NCBI GenBank assembly: GCA_036346375.1
Contig: CM070517.1
Location: 12,441,161-12,505,160 of the forward strand
Source: Guadua angustifolia
Lineage: Eukaryota; Streptophyta; Magnoliopsida; Poales; Poaceae
Reading direction: 5' to 3'
DNA length: 64,000 nucleotides
The notes below the pieces were generated by a model. It was not told the DNA's origin, searched no databases, and saw only the letters and a program-made list of their open reading frames with translations. Both the position numbers and the translations under genes were made by a program. Of the stretch, positions 11,360 through 23,252 are shown piece by piece; position 1 is the stretch's first letter; every line of letters begins with the position of its first letter.

Positions 11360-12426
11360 GAGTCCCTCGAACTTTGTTGAGTTGGGGATGTCCCACAACG
11401 GGTGTACTCTTTGATCCAAACACACCGGGCACTGGGCACGTGGGATCAAGGGTCACAGTCATCCGGATGGTTTAGATACACTACCATACATACTGGAAAA
11501 TGGTTTGTCACGTTCACCTCGGCCGACACATCAAAGGAAATGTGTTAATAGCTTGGCTTACGAGTGTGACGTGTCGTGTAGGTAAAGTCGTACCTCTGCA
11601 GAGTTTAAACTATTCGAATAGCCGCGTCCATGGTTAAGGACGATCGCTTGAACTGTCAGTCACTGGGCGAGTATTAAGGACTTGGTAGGAATGGGATGGG
11701 AGTGGGAAAAAGACGTAAGTATTGGAGTACTTGTGTGTGTAGTCGAACATGAGCGATGGAACTCATGGTTCAGAGAATGCTTGAAGGCATGATATGAATG
11801 TGATTATAATGATGTTATATTATGTATTAGATCTTGCAAATATTTACGAAATGCAATTCTTTTCAATCTATACATGCTTACTATTTATCCCAAATATTGC
11901 TTTATGCTGAAATTGCCATTTTGCCTTCCTTTGATGTAGCAACCACATGTAGCTAGAAATCAACATGCAATGTATATTATTGTGTGAGTACACTCTTTGT
12001 ACTCAATCGGATTGTCCACTTGCTGCAGGTGAGGATGAGGCACTGCCCGGGGACTTTTACCGGGTAGATTTCGACAATTCTAACGTTTAGTCGCCGTTCT
12101 TGCCCCAGTTGGTTGCCTGAGGGTTTGGGGGCATGCCATGCTGGCTCTTTTGTTGTTTATCTTGTGATTTCCGCTGCTATTTGGTGTAATAATCCTAAAT
12201 ATGTCGTTATGGACAGCAGTCCTACTTTTGGAATGTAATAATGTTTATGCTTCTGATAATTGTGTATGTGTTGTGATGTCAACTGTTGGATGAGAATGCT
12301 CGTATTGGCGAACTATCCTGGGACCAACACGGGTATAATCGTGGAACGCCCGAGGTTCCCTTGATTCACTTGAGATGTACTACGCATTTGGGTGAATCAG
12401 TGGAGTCACGGGGACGGTTCCCCACA

Positions 12427-12696
12427 CATGTAATCCATGCAGTTCTCATCCATCTCCTCTTGAGGGTCTCCATAATCTTCATGTGTAAACCTGAGAATTA
12501 CTAATGTAGAACATTTAGGTAGTATAACATTCTCAGATATATTATAATCAAATTCAGTTAGGAGTGAAGTCACCTGTTGTTGCAGCTTCTTGGCACGACT
12601 TCTTGTCAATGGCCCTTGGTTTACATGACTTGGCGCAGCTTGGTCTTGGTTCACTTGTTTGGTTGCATGATTTATGCGCAATGGTGCTTGTTTCAT
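12427..12696 (-). pseudogene. C-terminal tail of a Ty3/gypsy polyprotein (fragment)
   Basis: The minus-strand frame includes HVNQGPLTRSRAKKLQQQV and later ENVILPKCSTLVILRF. The motif GPLTRSRAKKLQ is a feature of the extreme C-terminus of many grass gypsy polyproteins. The reading frame runs into the end of the 9597-12426 LTR-like segment without a stop. No integrase or RT is found upstream on this strand (12700-13780), so it is an isolated scrap. Confidence 0.5.
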
Positions 12697-12699
12697 TGG

Positions 12700-13790
12700 G
12701 ATGTCCGCATCAAAAGCCAGGTTCTATTTTGTTCCTGATTAGATTGTTTTTTTTCGTCATTTGATTATTGCATCCTTTGTTATGTTGTCTGCTTGCCATC
12801 TGAATTGGGTAGCGCGCAAGAGTTTACTATGAGCCTTTGAAATTGTACTGTGGTCTGGGCATCAATGTTTCTCTTACCCCATTGTGGGAGCTTACTCCTT
12901 TTTGTTGTTATCCACATAGTGCAACAACATGAGTTGATGTTATGGAACATTGATCATTTGATATACTGAGTTGATGTTAAGAAGAGAGGCAAAAGTGCTT
13001 GGTTTGGGTGTGTTTTAATAAGATTCTGCTGAAAATCCTTTTTTTGTAGAGGTGTTTGATCATGATCTGTATGGTGCATTTGAGTGCAGAAGTTCTTTTG
13101 CTATTGTTGCTATATGTGGATCTTGCTTCTTGCTTTGATATCTACATTGGATGGAAGGATTTAAATAGCCGTACATAGCCGAGATAGTCATAACACTAGC
13201 AGTTAGCATTACTACATATAAAGATATCTGTACATATCAGTACAAATCATGCAGTTCCAAAGTTTATCTAAAAGTGCGCCAAAATGCTTTTGACTAGGCT
13301 GTGTATTGTCTTCCGGGGTATGGCATTGTTGAGCACTTGTACAACTTTTGGGGTGATATTGTTCAGTATTATGAAACTCTCTAAGCTAGTTACTTGCCTT
13401 ATGTTCTTTTCTTTTTCATAATTTTACTTGTAAGAAAGTTCAAGTTTGGTATTTGCTAATTGATATTTTTACAGGTTTGCTATTTTTATGTTTCTTATCA
13501 TTTATTAACTCTAAAGTCGACTTTCTTGGCCATTGGAGTAGCTTTGAAATATGTGTGTGTCTGATTCTAATTTTGATCCAATGGTTCAGAAATATGACTT
13601 TATAAATAGACATTAATTCATTTATTAGCACTATTGCTCTCTCATGACCCAATTGCTAAAACTTCATTTATATATGTGAAGTATATATAAAGTATCTATA
13701 ATCTTTCCATTTTCTACTAGTCCACGATTTTTTTTGCTAAAGTATCTATAATCTTTCATTTAGCTATTTCCTTATATGAGATTGGCACAT
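12700..13790. other. No recognisable feature
   Basis: AT-rich, with no coding signal or repeat that I can name. One short repeat, AAAGTATCTATAATCTTTC, is at 13689 and 13739. Confidence 0.5.
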
Positions 13791-14175
13791 GTCAAATGTA
13801 TATGTATCATGCGAATTTTTCTAATTTACGGTGAATTTTGAAATTTCTATGATATGTGAAGTTTCTATGTATATGTGAGATTTCTATGTATATGTGAAGT
13901 TTGAAATGTATATGTATCATGTCAAATGTATATGTATCATGTGAATTTTTCTAATTTATGGTGAATTTTGAAATTTCTCACGATATGTGAAGTTTCTATG
14001 TATATGTGAGATTTCTATGTATATGTGAAGTTTGAAATGTATATGTATCATGTCAAATGTATATGTATCATGTGAATTTTTCTAATTTCGGTGAATTTTG
14101 AAATTTCTATGTATATGTGAAGTTTCTATGTATATGTGAGATTTCTATGTATATGTGAAGTTTGAAATGTATATT
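13791..14175. repeat. Minisatellite, about 130-bp period, three copies
   Basis: Units begin GTCAAATGTATATGTATCAT at 13791, 13921 and 14052. Each contains sub-repeats of TTTCTATGTATATGTGAAG. The copies are nearly identical, suggesting recent amplification. The array lies about 300 bp upstream of the ORF2 start of the next CACTA. Confidence 0.9.
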
Positions 14176-14478
14176 AGAATTTGAAAATTACAAGTAAGCC
14201 ATGCATTAGAAGTGTTTATGTAAAATGCAATGTATTTGAATTTTGAAATATGAAATGTATATGTATCATGTGAAATGTATAAGTATACTTGTCGATAGTA
14301 TTTGGCCGACTTACATTAGGAACATCTTCGGCGTCGCCGCCCCATCCTCTCTACCGTCTCTTCCCCACCGTCTTCCACGCCGTTTTAGAGTAGTACCATC
14401 AGCTTGTCGATAGTATTTGACCTTTTGTTGATCTATTTTCATTAATTTTCAGTGCTTCTTCTAGCCTAAGAAACGACG

Positions 14479-16786
14479 ATGGACGGTGAAGGATTTGATC
14501 AAGAAGAATTTATGAGAAATTTGATTTCGGGAGATGGAGGTCATGAGGCGGCGGAGCTTGAACCTGTCCTCATGGCCGCCGAGGCCACCGAGGCCGATGA
14601 GGCCGACGAGTTAACAATCAGTCACATTCATGATTGTCGGTTCCACTATCATGCTAAGCCAACATTCTGACCCGTTCATGATTGTACCATGCTTTCAGAT
14701 CACTCAACCAAGCAGGCAATCACGTTAGCGAGGTCCAAGCAAGAAGTCGAAGGCAAGACATGTTGTCACCGAAGTCGCCGAGAACGGCCAACCTCTTGCA
14801 CCCTTGGGGGCGCTTGGGCCGTTCAATTCGACATGCGGCGTCCACGTTAGGGACCATGTGCCAATTAGCATAGCAAAATAGGATCAGGTCCCTGAAGATA
14901 TGAAGAACATGCTTTGGAATGATATGAAGGAGACATTCACCTTCCCCAAGGGACTGAAGAGAAGGAGAAGAGTTACACTCTCAAGAAGATGTCTATCGCA
15001 TTCCAGACTTATAAAAAGAAGTTGAACACGGAGTATACCAAGAAGAATTAAACGGCCGACTTCAACAAGCACCCAAAGTTGCAAGATCACTGGGATGCAT
15101 TCGTGAACTACAAGACTTCGGACGAGGGTCAAAGTTTGAGTGAGAAGAATAAGCTGCATGCACAGAAGAAGAATTATCACCACCGACTCGGCCCTAGTGG
15201 TTACCGCCAAGCAATACCCAAATGGGAGAAGAGGGAACAGGACCTGCTAGCGAAGGGTGTCGCACCGGCAACAATGGATTGGCCCGACAGAGCAAGGCAT
15301 TGGTTCTATGGTCACGGCGGCGGCCTTGATGATAACGGCAATGCTGTGTTTGGGGAGGTGCTAAGTGATGTGGCCAGAAGGATTGTATAGTCCATCGAGG
15401 AGTCTTGCCAGGGTAGCTTCATTCCAAACAGGGAGAACGACGAGCTAACAAGGGCCCTGCAAAACCCAGAGCACCCTGGATGTACACGAGGCGTTGGCAT
15501 CATCCCGTGGAAGGATGGTTTCGCTCAAGACGCTGAGACCTATAGGAGTCGGGTGAGGAGCAAGGCTCGACAGACACAACAGCTTAGTGCGCTTGAAGAA
15601 TGCCTGAATCAAACACAGGAGAGAATGCAAGAAGAGATCTGAAGAGAGGTGCATTTAGCCTTGAGCCAACAGCGCGAGACGGGCCAAGAACCTCCAAGTA
15701 ATCCTAACAACATCAGCCCCTCGGGCAGCGAAGCAGCTGCGCTTCCGGTGGGCTGCTGAGCGAACTTGGACAAGTATCACAGAGAGCGACAACAGCGGCG
15801 GACACCTTGTGAGCTGCACGTCCAAGCGCGCAACCTTTCCTTCAAGGCGGCCGACGGCATGGCTCACCCATTGGAGCCGGGGCAGCTCATCCATGGCCAA
15901 TAGATACCGTCAGGATACTCCAAGGTCTCGGTGGAGGAGGTTTGCCTAGGGTACGAGGACCTTGACCTCAAAATTCCTGGAGGTGACGGAGTCTGAAGCT
16001 AGGAAAGGCAGTACACAATTTCATCTTGTGGCGCAAATGGTACATAATTTTTCAAGATAACATGGACGTATCCTCTCCGCGAAGAAGCCCCAGAAGAAGC
16101 CCGTCTCCTCCCAAGAAAGCGTCGACTCCTACACCACCTCCTGCGCATATAAGCCCCAGAAGAAGCCCGTCTCCTCCCAAGAAGGCGCCGACTCTCCACC
16201 TCCCAATAAGCCCCAGAAGAAGCCCGTCTCCTCCCAAGAAGGCGCCAACCAAGGGAAATAAGCCAGCTCGGCCAGCTGCTCCCAAGAAGACGGGGTCCTT
16301 CACCCAATCCAAGAAGCTGGGTCCACTTCTGAAGCTGACATATGAAATGACCGATGAGGAGACTAAGAAAATAGTAAAAGGCGATGTAACTAAATTTTTT
16401 AGACCCAAGTCACCAGAGAAGAAGGTTCAACCTGGCACAGAAGAATTTCACAATGGCTTGATGACTATTAAAAATTTGAAGGATAAAAAAGAAATGCCTC
16501 GCCAATCAAACTACGAGCGCACATTGAGTAAGGAATGCCACAAGAAGAAGATGTCAGCTGAGGGGAAGGATAAGGAGATGCTACAATTCTTCGATGAAAC
16601 TGGCCTTGACGCAAATCAAATATTAGGCACGGCAAAGATTGAGTGTGCCCAAGTAAGATGGCCATTTACAGTGGGTGGATCATTGGTCAGATATGAGGAG
16701 CTGCTCCAGCTAACGACAAAGATGCGGCAATTTCAAGAATGGTACTTGGACGCGACCAAGCATGGTCTACAATTGTTTGCTGTCAA
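14479..16786 (+). pseudogene. CACTA ORF2, 5' part: Transposase_24 domain and Pro/Lys-rich region
   Basis: The start at 14479 opens an acidic N-terminus (MDGEGFDQEEFM, then Ala/Glu/Asp-rich). After frameshifts, 14880-15660 matches the plant Transposase_24 (Ptta/En/Spm) family: VPEDMKNMLWNDMKETF, then WDAFVNYKTSDEGQSLSEKN, then HRLGPSGYRQAIPKWE, and a Gln/Glu-rich coiled stretch. At 15905-16060 is a conserved segment (YSKVSVEEV, then LKIPGGDG, then WRKWYIIFQ). From 16061 come three or four repeats of SPRRSPSPPKKA, a basic probable DNA-binding or nuclear-localising stretch. The C-terminal part (16320-16786) ends FQEWYLDATKHGLQLFAVN and continues in frame at 27071 beyond the E1 insertion. Stops near 15052, 15388, 15640 and 15759 break it. 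ORF2 proteins of this type are thought to bind element ends, by analogy with TNP1/TnpA; that role is inferred. Confidence 0.8.
16782..16786. repeat. E1 target-site duplication, left copy
   Basis: GTCAA immediately before TGTAACAC; identical to 27071-27075. Confidence 0.92.
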
Positions 16787-19700
16787 TGTAACACATGGCA
16801 CCAAACGCACCGCGAATGCTACCAAAAGACCCTAAATGACGCTTACAACACTTCAGAACCATACTGGTCCAGAGTGTCTCCATCAAGACCCAAGAAATAA
16901 ACTTGACAAAGAAATCCAATTGAACTAATAACTCAACGAACGAAACACTAAGCCTTTTACCATTACTAAAAGATTGAAGTCGACCTTGAACCTCTCTAAA
17001 CCAGTTTAAAGCTAAGACATCGAAATTTACAAAAATTTTGGCATGACCTCTCTAGACAGTAGGACATCCACTCAGCAGACAGAAAACAATTTCAGTTATG
17101 ATATCATTCTAGCAGGTCCTTAGTTAATCAATCACACATCCAACGGAACTTAATAACTACATCACATCGAACGACATATTACAACCATAATCAATACAAC
17201 CAGGCTTTACAAATCGAATTAAATGGTTTGATGCAAACGTGCTTGTGCTACTACTCCCCCCATGTATGTCGGTTTCAATATACCTGCAACAACACAACAA
17301 ACAAGTGTGAGTCGATGACTCAGCAAAGTACACGAGAGTAAAAATTTCATATTTATCATAAGTAAAACAAGAGCTTGACCATAAAAGCAAGGAAGACAAA
17401 TGAAGCAACATCCGGACAATACGCATTTATACCCATTTAAAGCAAAAACTTGACCAAATCAAATTTCACCGCAACCAAGTCATCAACTTGATAATAAACC
17501 ACTCAACGCCAAAGAAACATTACTTGACTCTAAATCCCAACGTCTCCCAACTTAACTACCCCTTGTTGCAACTCAAACCATTTTCATCATTTGACTTTGA
17601 GTTCATAACTCGACTTCACTCCACGATATTCATACAACCTAGTTAGCAAGGCAAAGAAATACGCTAATTCATCAAATTCAATTCAATCTCCCCTTTTTGG
17701 GTTGAGCCCACGACTCAACCTTCAATTTACATAATCACATCCATATGACACACCATTTACCACAGCACCCATTATCAAAAATGTAATGCATATGAATGCT
17801 CATTGCCATGCACGTACCGGTACTGCCGAGTGCCCACCCGTTGGTGTGCACCCTCACGTCCCTTCCATCCCGTAGATGGAAGGTGCCTACTCTTACTGTC
17901 TCGCTCTCACTCACCTTGATGAATGAGACTGCGAGGTAGGACTTTCGTGTTCACTACGTGTGAACACAGAGGCCCACATCAGAATGGGTCGCCTCTTCCA
18001 TTATGAATGCACAAATGCAATTATCACGAATGAGATGCAACCCTTCATTCATTGCCAACACTAACATAACTATAACCACATACATATACAAGCATATATG
18101 TAAGTATATACATATACACATAAGATTTTCCATACTACATAAGTATATACATGTGTGCAAATGTTTGTATATATATATAAACACAAGGTCAGTCATTCAT
18201 GCAAGCACACATGACCACAGATTTCAGCAAGTATCGCACATAATTGTATGGACGATGGCAGCTCTACACATTCACGCACTCTAAGCAAAGGCCTTTCATT
18301 TAGAAAAAACCTCATGCATACATATAAGTATGACTTCACATAGGCACACAAGACTCACTAATGTATGTACTTATATAAATAGGCTCTTGTTGAACCCATA
18401 TTTCCACCAGCACAAACAAGCATACTTATATACACACAAATTCAACAAACTCACCGAGATTAAGGCTTACTAGGGACCACTCGAATCCAATAGCTAATCA
18501 CGTCCTCGAAGGGACAATCACCAATATAACTAACACTTGCCACAATGAATAGAAATTAGCCATGAACAGATATATAACCACGAACAACTCAATTAAGCAC
18601 ACAACTCGATGTACTTGCCTTTTACCGACAAAGGATAGAGTGGCATACGGATGAGGCCACTCCCGACAAAACATTCTCTGCAATTAAACAATAATCATCC
18701 AACTCAACTTTAGGCACACTCGAAACACGCGACAAAAGAAAACAACTCTTTTGCATGTGAAGTAAGTCAATGAATAGGTAAAAACTTTACATAACTAAAT
18801 AATTTGGCATTCCATCAACTAAAGAATCCAGTAGCATTTGGCATTTCAAGCATGCATGATCATTTAATCCACATCATCAAACACCTGGATAATCTTGCTA
18901 AGAATAGAGGATTTAGTTCTATCAAAAGATTCGATTGCTTGCTCTTGTGTTTCCCATACTAATTTCATAGTTACCTTTTCTTATTGCATGTTTTCTATTT
19001 GAGTAACCATAACCGGTATGGCGTAACCCATTTATATTCAAATTGAGTTGAGTGGATCAAAAGGTATTGAAGATCGAGTATAGCGACACCTTGATAATTA
19101 TGGAATGATACTCAATCGACGAGTAATCATGACAGAAGAGATCTTGAATATTTCTATCCTCTATTAAACAAACAAAGTGAATACATACACGGCTCCACGA
19201 GTCTAAACTTCAAAAATAACAAAGATGCATATCCTTAACCTAATGTCAAGACATTAAGATCAATCATCCGGATCTTGCAACCCTAATCAAATAATAAAGC
19301 ATTACACAAGAATTCATGCATAGCCTTGACTCATCATTTAAGTGCATACAATCCTAATTACTTTGAGCAGGAATTACAAGAATTGAATCATGAAAGGGAA
19401 AAATCTAAAGCATGCAGCCGTCGGTTTGACCCAAATAAACTAAGTATCATCTCAGGCACCAAACTACATAGGATTATTGCCAACAAAACAAGGTATACAT
19501 GAACATATAAGCGACTGCGCTAATACATATTTGGACACATCACAATTTCATTACTCACAAATCTCCAGTTTTGATAATCAGGCATACAAAAATAAAGATC
19601 CCTGAGCAACATTCATTCACCATGCACATAAACTCAAAATTTCATTAAAGCTTAAGCTCAAGACCCCACTTAGACCCTCATAGCCATTTCATCGAACACA

Positions 19701-20573
19701 TGGCATGCAAAGAAAAATTCCCAAGTTAGACTACCTCAAGCACATCCATGGAGGAAGGAGGAGGTGGGGAGATCTTGGCGGAGGAGAGATCGACGGCGCC
19801 AGAGGAAGGGAACCCGAGGCAGCACTGCCGCCGGAGGATGGCTCGCCGCCCGAGGCGCTGGAGCAAACCAAGGACCACCGCAGCAGCAGCTCCTCGATCT
19901 TCTTTGCTCCCTTCGGCTGCTCTGCTACACAGCCGGCATTCTTTGTTGCTCATTCATTGCCGCCTCATCTGCTATTGCTCATTGACAGGAAGAACAGAGC
20001 GCCGCCAAGAGGGAAGGCGCAGGAGGAGGCCGAGCGACGCCAGGAAAAGGCAGGCGGCGCAAGCCAGTGGACTTTAGGGCGCCAGTGGGGACAACAGAGG
20101 AGGCTCGGGTAGAGGTGGCGGCTGGGAGGGGAGAGCTAGGGCCTGGCCGTGGGCATGAGGGGCGGGAGCCGAGGCGCAAGAGGGTGTCGGCCAGGGAAGT
20201 CGGCTGAGGAAAGAGACTGCCACCTAGATTCTCAGCCACACATTTAAAGAAAGAGAGAGAGGGGTTAGGTGAGGAAGGGAAAAATCCCTAAGAACCCCTC
20301 CAAATCCAAAGTCCAGATTTAAACCATTAGCGCGAACCAGATAAATTCAAAGCTTGGCGCAGAAAGACAATTAACAAGAAAAACAAACTTACCGCCAAAC
20401 AATATGGCTCGAAAGATACTTCAACCGAAAAAAACTAGCGCAAACCCAAAACCTTTAATAAAAGCTTCAAAAGCGCGACGATGAATATTTTCTCCTGAAA
20501 ACAAATCCCTGAATCACGAAGGTGGAATCATTACCGACCGATAACCCTAGCAAAAGAGATTTGCGGCATTACA
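16787..20573 (-). repeat. E1 3' LTR
   Basis: Plus-strand edges are TGTAACACATGG and GGCATTACA. It is nearly identical over long stretches to 23253-27070. It contains a GC-rich block (19740-20240), an exon-like 59-nt block (18619-18677) and a possible splice acceptor at 17284 on the minus strand. Open frames inside are short and not conserved as protein. Confidence 0.93.
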
Positions 20574-20588
20574 CTCTTCCCCCCTTTA
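20574..20588 (-). other. E1 polypurine tract
   Basis: AAAGGGGGGAAGAG on the minus strand, abutting the 3' LTR. Confidence 0.92.
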
Positions 20589-23238
20589 ACAGAATTCGAC
20601 CTCGAATTCTAACCATCACAAGAACACCAACAAGAACAACGAAGACAACAACAAAACAAGGATACTCGAGACAACAAATCTGGGTACTCCTCACGCAAGA
20701 GAAACTCCAAAATTCAATCCACTTCTCTTCCCAATAGAAGATACAAGAACTTAACTTATTTCATCCCTTTTCGAATCAACACTCACGCTTCCTCCTTAAT
20801 TTGGCATGGCACAAGACCCGAAGACCAGGTCTTACTCAAAGACCAAGGCTAAACCAAATCTACTTTGCGTTCTCACCACCAAATAGTTTTTCTTAGACCA
20901 GGAATCCCAAAAGCACTTTCTCAACCTGAAAATTCATAACTCTCACGCTTAAACTCCAATAGATCTAGGCAAACAGCCAAAATCTCAATTCATATCATTC
21001 TCATCACCTGTCTGACAACTCAGACAATTTCTCTTTAATGCTTCAACGTACGACCTGCACTCAACCAATGATTCTTCCCAGAAGATCATACCACTAGTCT
21101 CCAACTCAATTCTAATTTTCCTCTTCAATTTCACTCACCAAAACTTTCTCCTCTCTCTCACCCTCTACCTCACAGATCAACAAACTCGAGATGACATGAT
21201 TAACACAAGCCACATCACTCTATTAATCATCCAAATTTTTTTCACCGAATCACTTAATTCTATTCGATTGAACAGCTAGGGTTCTAAGCTCAAATCCCCT
21301 AAGAACCAAGAAAACCCTGATTCACATCTCTCCTCATCGATTAGCCTTTATAACCACATAACCACTATCAAGCCATATCATCGAACGAGTTAGCCCACTA
21401 TACCATAGCTATCCCACGGGTCGATTAGCTTAAACCACGGAGCCACATAAGGGTTTTCAATCCAACAAGTTTCTAACCAATTTCGAACATATCACTATTT
21501 CTAACCTTTTAACACCGGAATCCTCCAAGAACCAAAACACAACTCTTATCTCTTCAACAAATGCCCTGGAAACAACTGGGTCAAAGCCATTCCTTACTAT
21601 CAAAATGAATCACCCAATCGGGCATAAATCTCAATTCCATCACAATACACAATCATACCCTGCCTTCTTCATACATGTCTCGTGCATAGAGACAATCACT
21701 CGAAGAAAAGAATCATAACGGAACCATTCACTTTCAACAATTAAATCAAAGAGCATAATCTTCTATTACACTCAACCATGAACCCACGTCCAAGCATTTT
21801 CTTGCCCCACACTAGAGAGCAAAGAAAATCTCAATTTGCTTAACAAAACTAACCACTTTCCTCAACTTGAAGTCAAAGCAATAAAATGTACTAATAATCC
21901 ACACAATCCGACCACTGAGGACACCTCGGATCCATTTAATCCCATCACCTAATTAAAACAAGTTCCTCATTCAAACTTGTTATTCCTTCGTCATCATAAT
22001 CAACACTAGCCCTACCCAAACACCATATACATTCCTCCACTCATAACCGTGGGTTACCAAAACCAACATTAGAGTCCTTAACACCTAACAAATTAGGGTC
22101 AACTACCCTAACAACACAATCCTTCTATTGAACTTTTACGGGAGATCTTCAACCTACCCACAACTCACCCTGATTGCCACAAGATTTCTTCCTGGAAAAC
22201 CCAACTAAAAATGACAGGACTCAATCCTTGTCATTCAACAGAACTCCAAACCATTCTTAAACTTCAAAATTCTACGAAGGAAAGGAGTTACACAAATAAA
22301 TTCACGGAAAGGAAAAGCGAATCGGCCGAATAACACTTTTTCCTTTAAAGCCCCAAACCCTTAAATAACGCGACAACTCACAAATATAAACAACACCAAT
22401 AACCATTTTCTTTCCAGGTAAACCCATCCATAAATCACAAAGGAACTCGATTCTCAAATGCCACTCTGGCATACAAAAGCTCTTCAAGTAAATCTCAAGA
22501 TTTACAACTTCCACTAAGGAAGATGTATACAGGAAGAAAACAAATGATCAACCAAATCCTTTCCGATAAGACCTTAACACTGAAAATCCACACGACTTAA
22601 GGTTTGCACCAAATGAACTTCAATCACTTTCTTAAATGGAGAACAACAACTACAATAATTTTCTCTACAAGTCAACCCACTATAACCAACAAAACCAAAG
22701 AAAACCAACGAAACCGAACTCTAGAAGGATGAAAGCAATCCGAAGGAATTCATTGCCAAACCGTCCTCTTTACTTCCAAAGGAATGAAGCCAAAAGAAAC
22801 CGACCTTCTCCACTCAATCTCTAAACTATGCCGCAACAAACAACAACCCTCACCTCGAGAGGTTCTCATACTTCAAAGGGGCTTTAACCGGCCACACCAA
22901 CACCCAAGACCCTTAACACAATTAAAGTATGAGGACGAAAACATAATGATTTCAACAACCCTTTTCATAATCAAAGCAATATGCACAATAATTTAACATT
23001 CAATCATCAAAACTAAAATGCAACATTTACGCGTAATGCAATGATACCCATCCTCTAATTACTTTTTGAGTGTGTCAAGTTTTAAATTAATGTACCACGC
23101 TATTCCAAATTTTAAGGTTATTGCCCTGAGGCCAAATTTTAAAAGTAGATACCTATACCATGTTTCTAGTTCCACACAGCAACTTTTAGTTTACTCTAGA
23201 GTAAATTACTAAATTCACACACCACAAACCTAAAGCCC

Positions 23239-23250
23239 GCTCTGATACCA
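23239..23250 (-). other. E1 primer-binding site (initiator tRNA-Met)
   Basis: TGGTATCAGAGC on the minus strand, 2 nt inside the 5' LTR. Confidence 0.93.
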
Positions 23251-23252
23251 AC

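Larger units (their letters stand above)
9597..12426 (+). mobile_element. Solo-type LTR of a gypsy-like retrotransposon
   Basis: The segment starts TGTGGCCATG and ends GGTTCCCCACA (TG...CA). A TATA box at 9842 followed by a pyrimidine-rich leader suggests plus orientation with U3 of about 250 bp. No PBS follows and no PPT precedes it. The flanking 5-mers (AATGA and CATGT) do not match, so the boundaries, or a simple solo-LTR origin, are uncertain. It contains repeated CCGGACACTCCGG-type palindromes (10448-10570) and a 41-bp tandem repeat. No protein domain found. Confidence 0.55.
20574..23252 (-). other. E1 internal region, no gag-pol
   Basis: On the minus strand it runs from the PBS at 23250 to the PPT at 20574. 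No frame shows a retroviral-type domain; the longest frames are about 70 codons. It is clearly related at the nucleotide level to 36458-39659 of element A, especially just after the PBS (GTATCAGAGCGGGCTT..., AACATGGT..AGGT, GGGCAA.AACCTTAAAA) and just before the PPT (GAATTCG.GGTCGAATTC). A non-coding interior preserved across copies suggests packaging, dimerisation or template functions; that is inference. Confidence 0.75.

Noticed and set aside
16061..16260. Repeated SPRR..PPKK segment as a possible structural or toxin-like protein
   Set aside because: It lies in frame within a CACTA ORF2 between Transposase_24 and the C-terminal region, where Pro/Lys-rich linkers are normal.
15999..16408. 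Minus-strand frames opposite the SPRRSPSPPKKA repeats
   Set aside because: Shadow of the repeated plus-strand coding sequence; repetition gives long open frames on the other strand.
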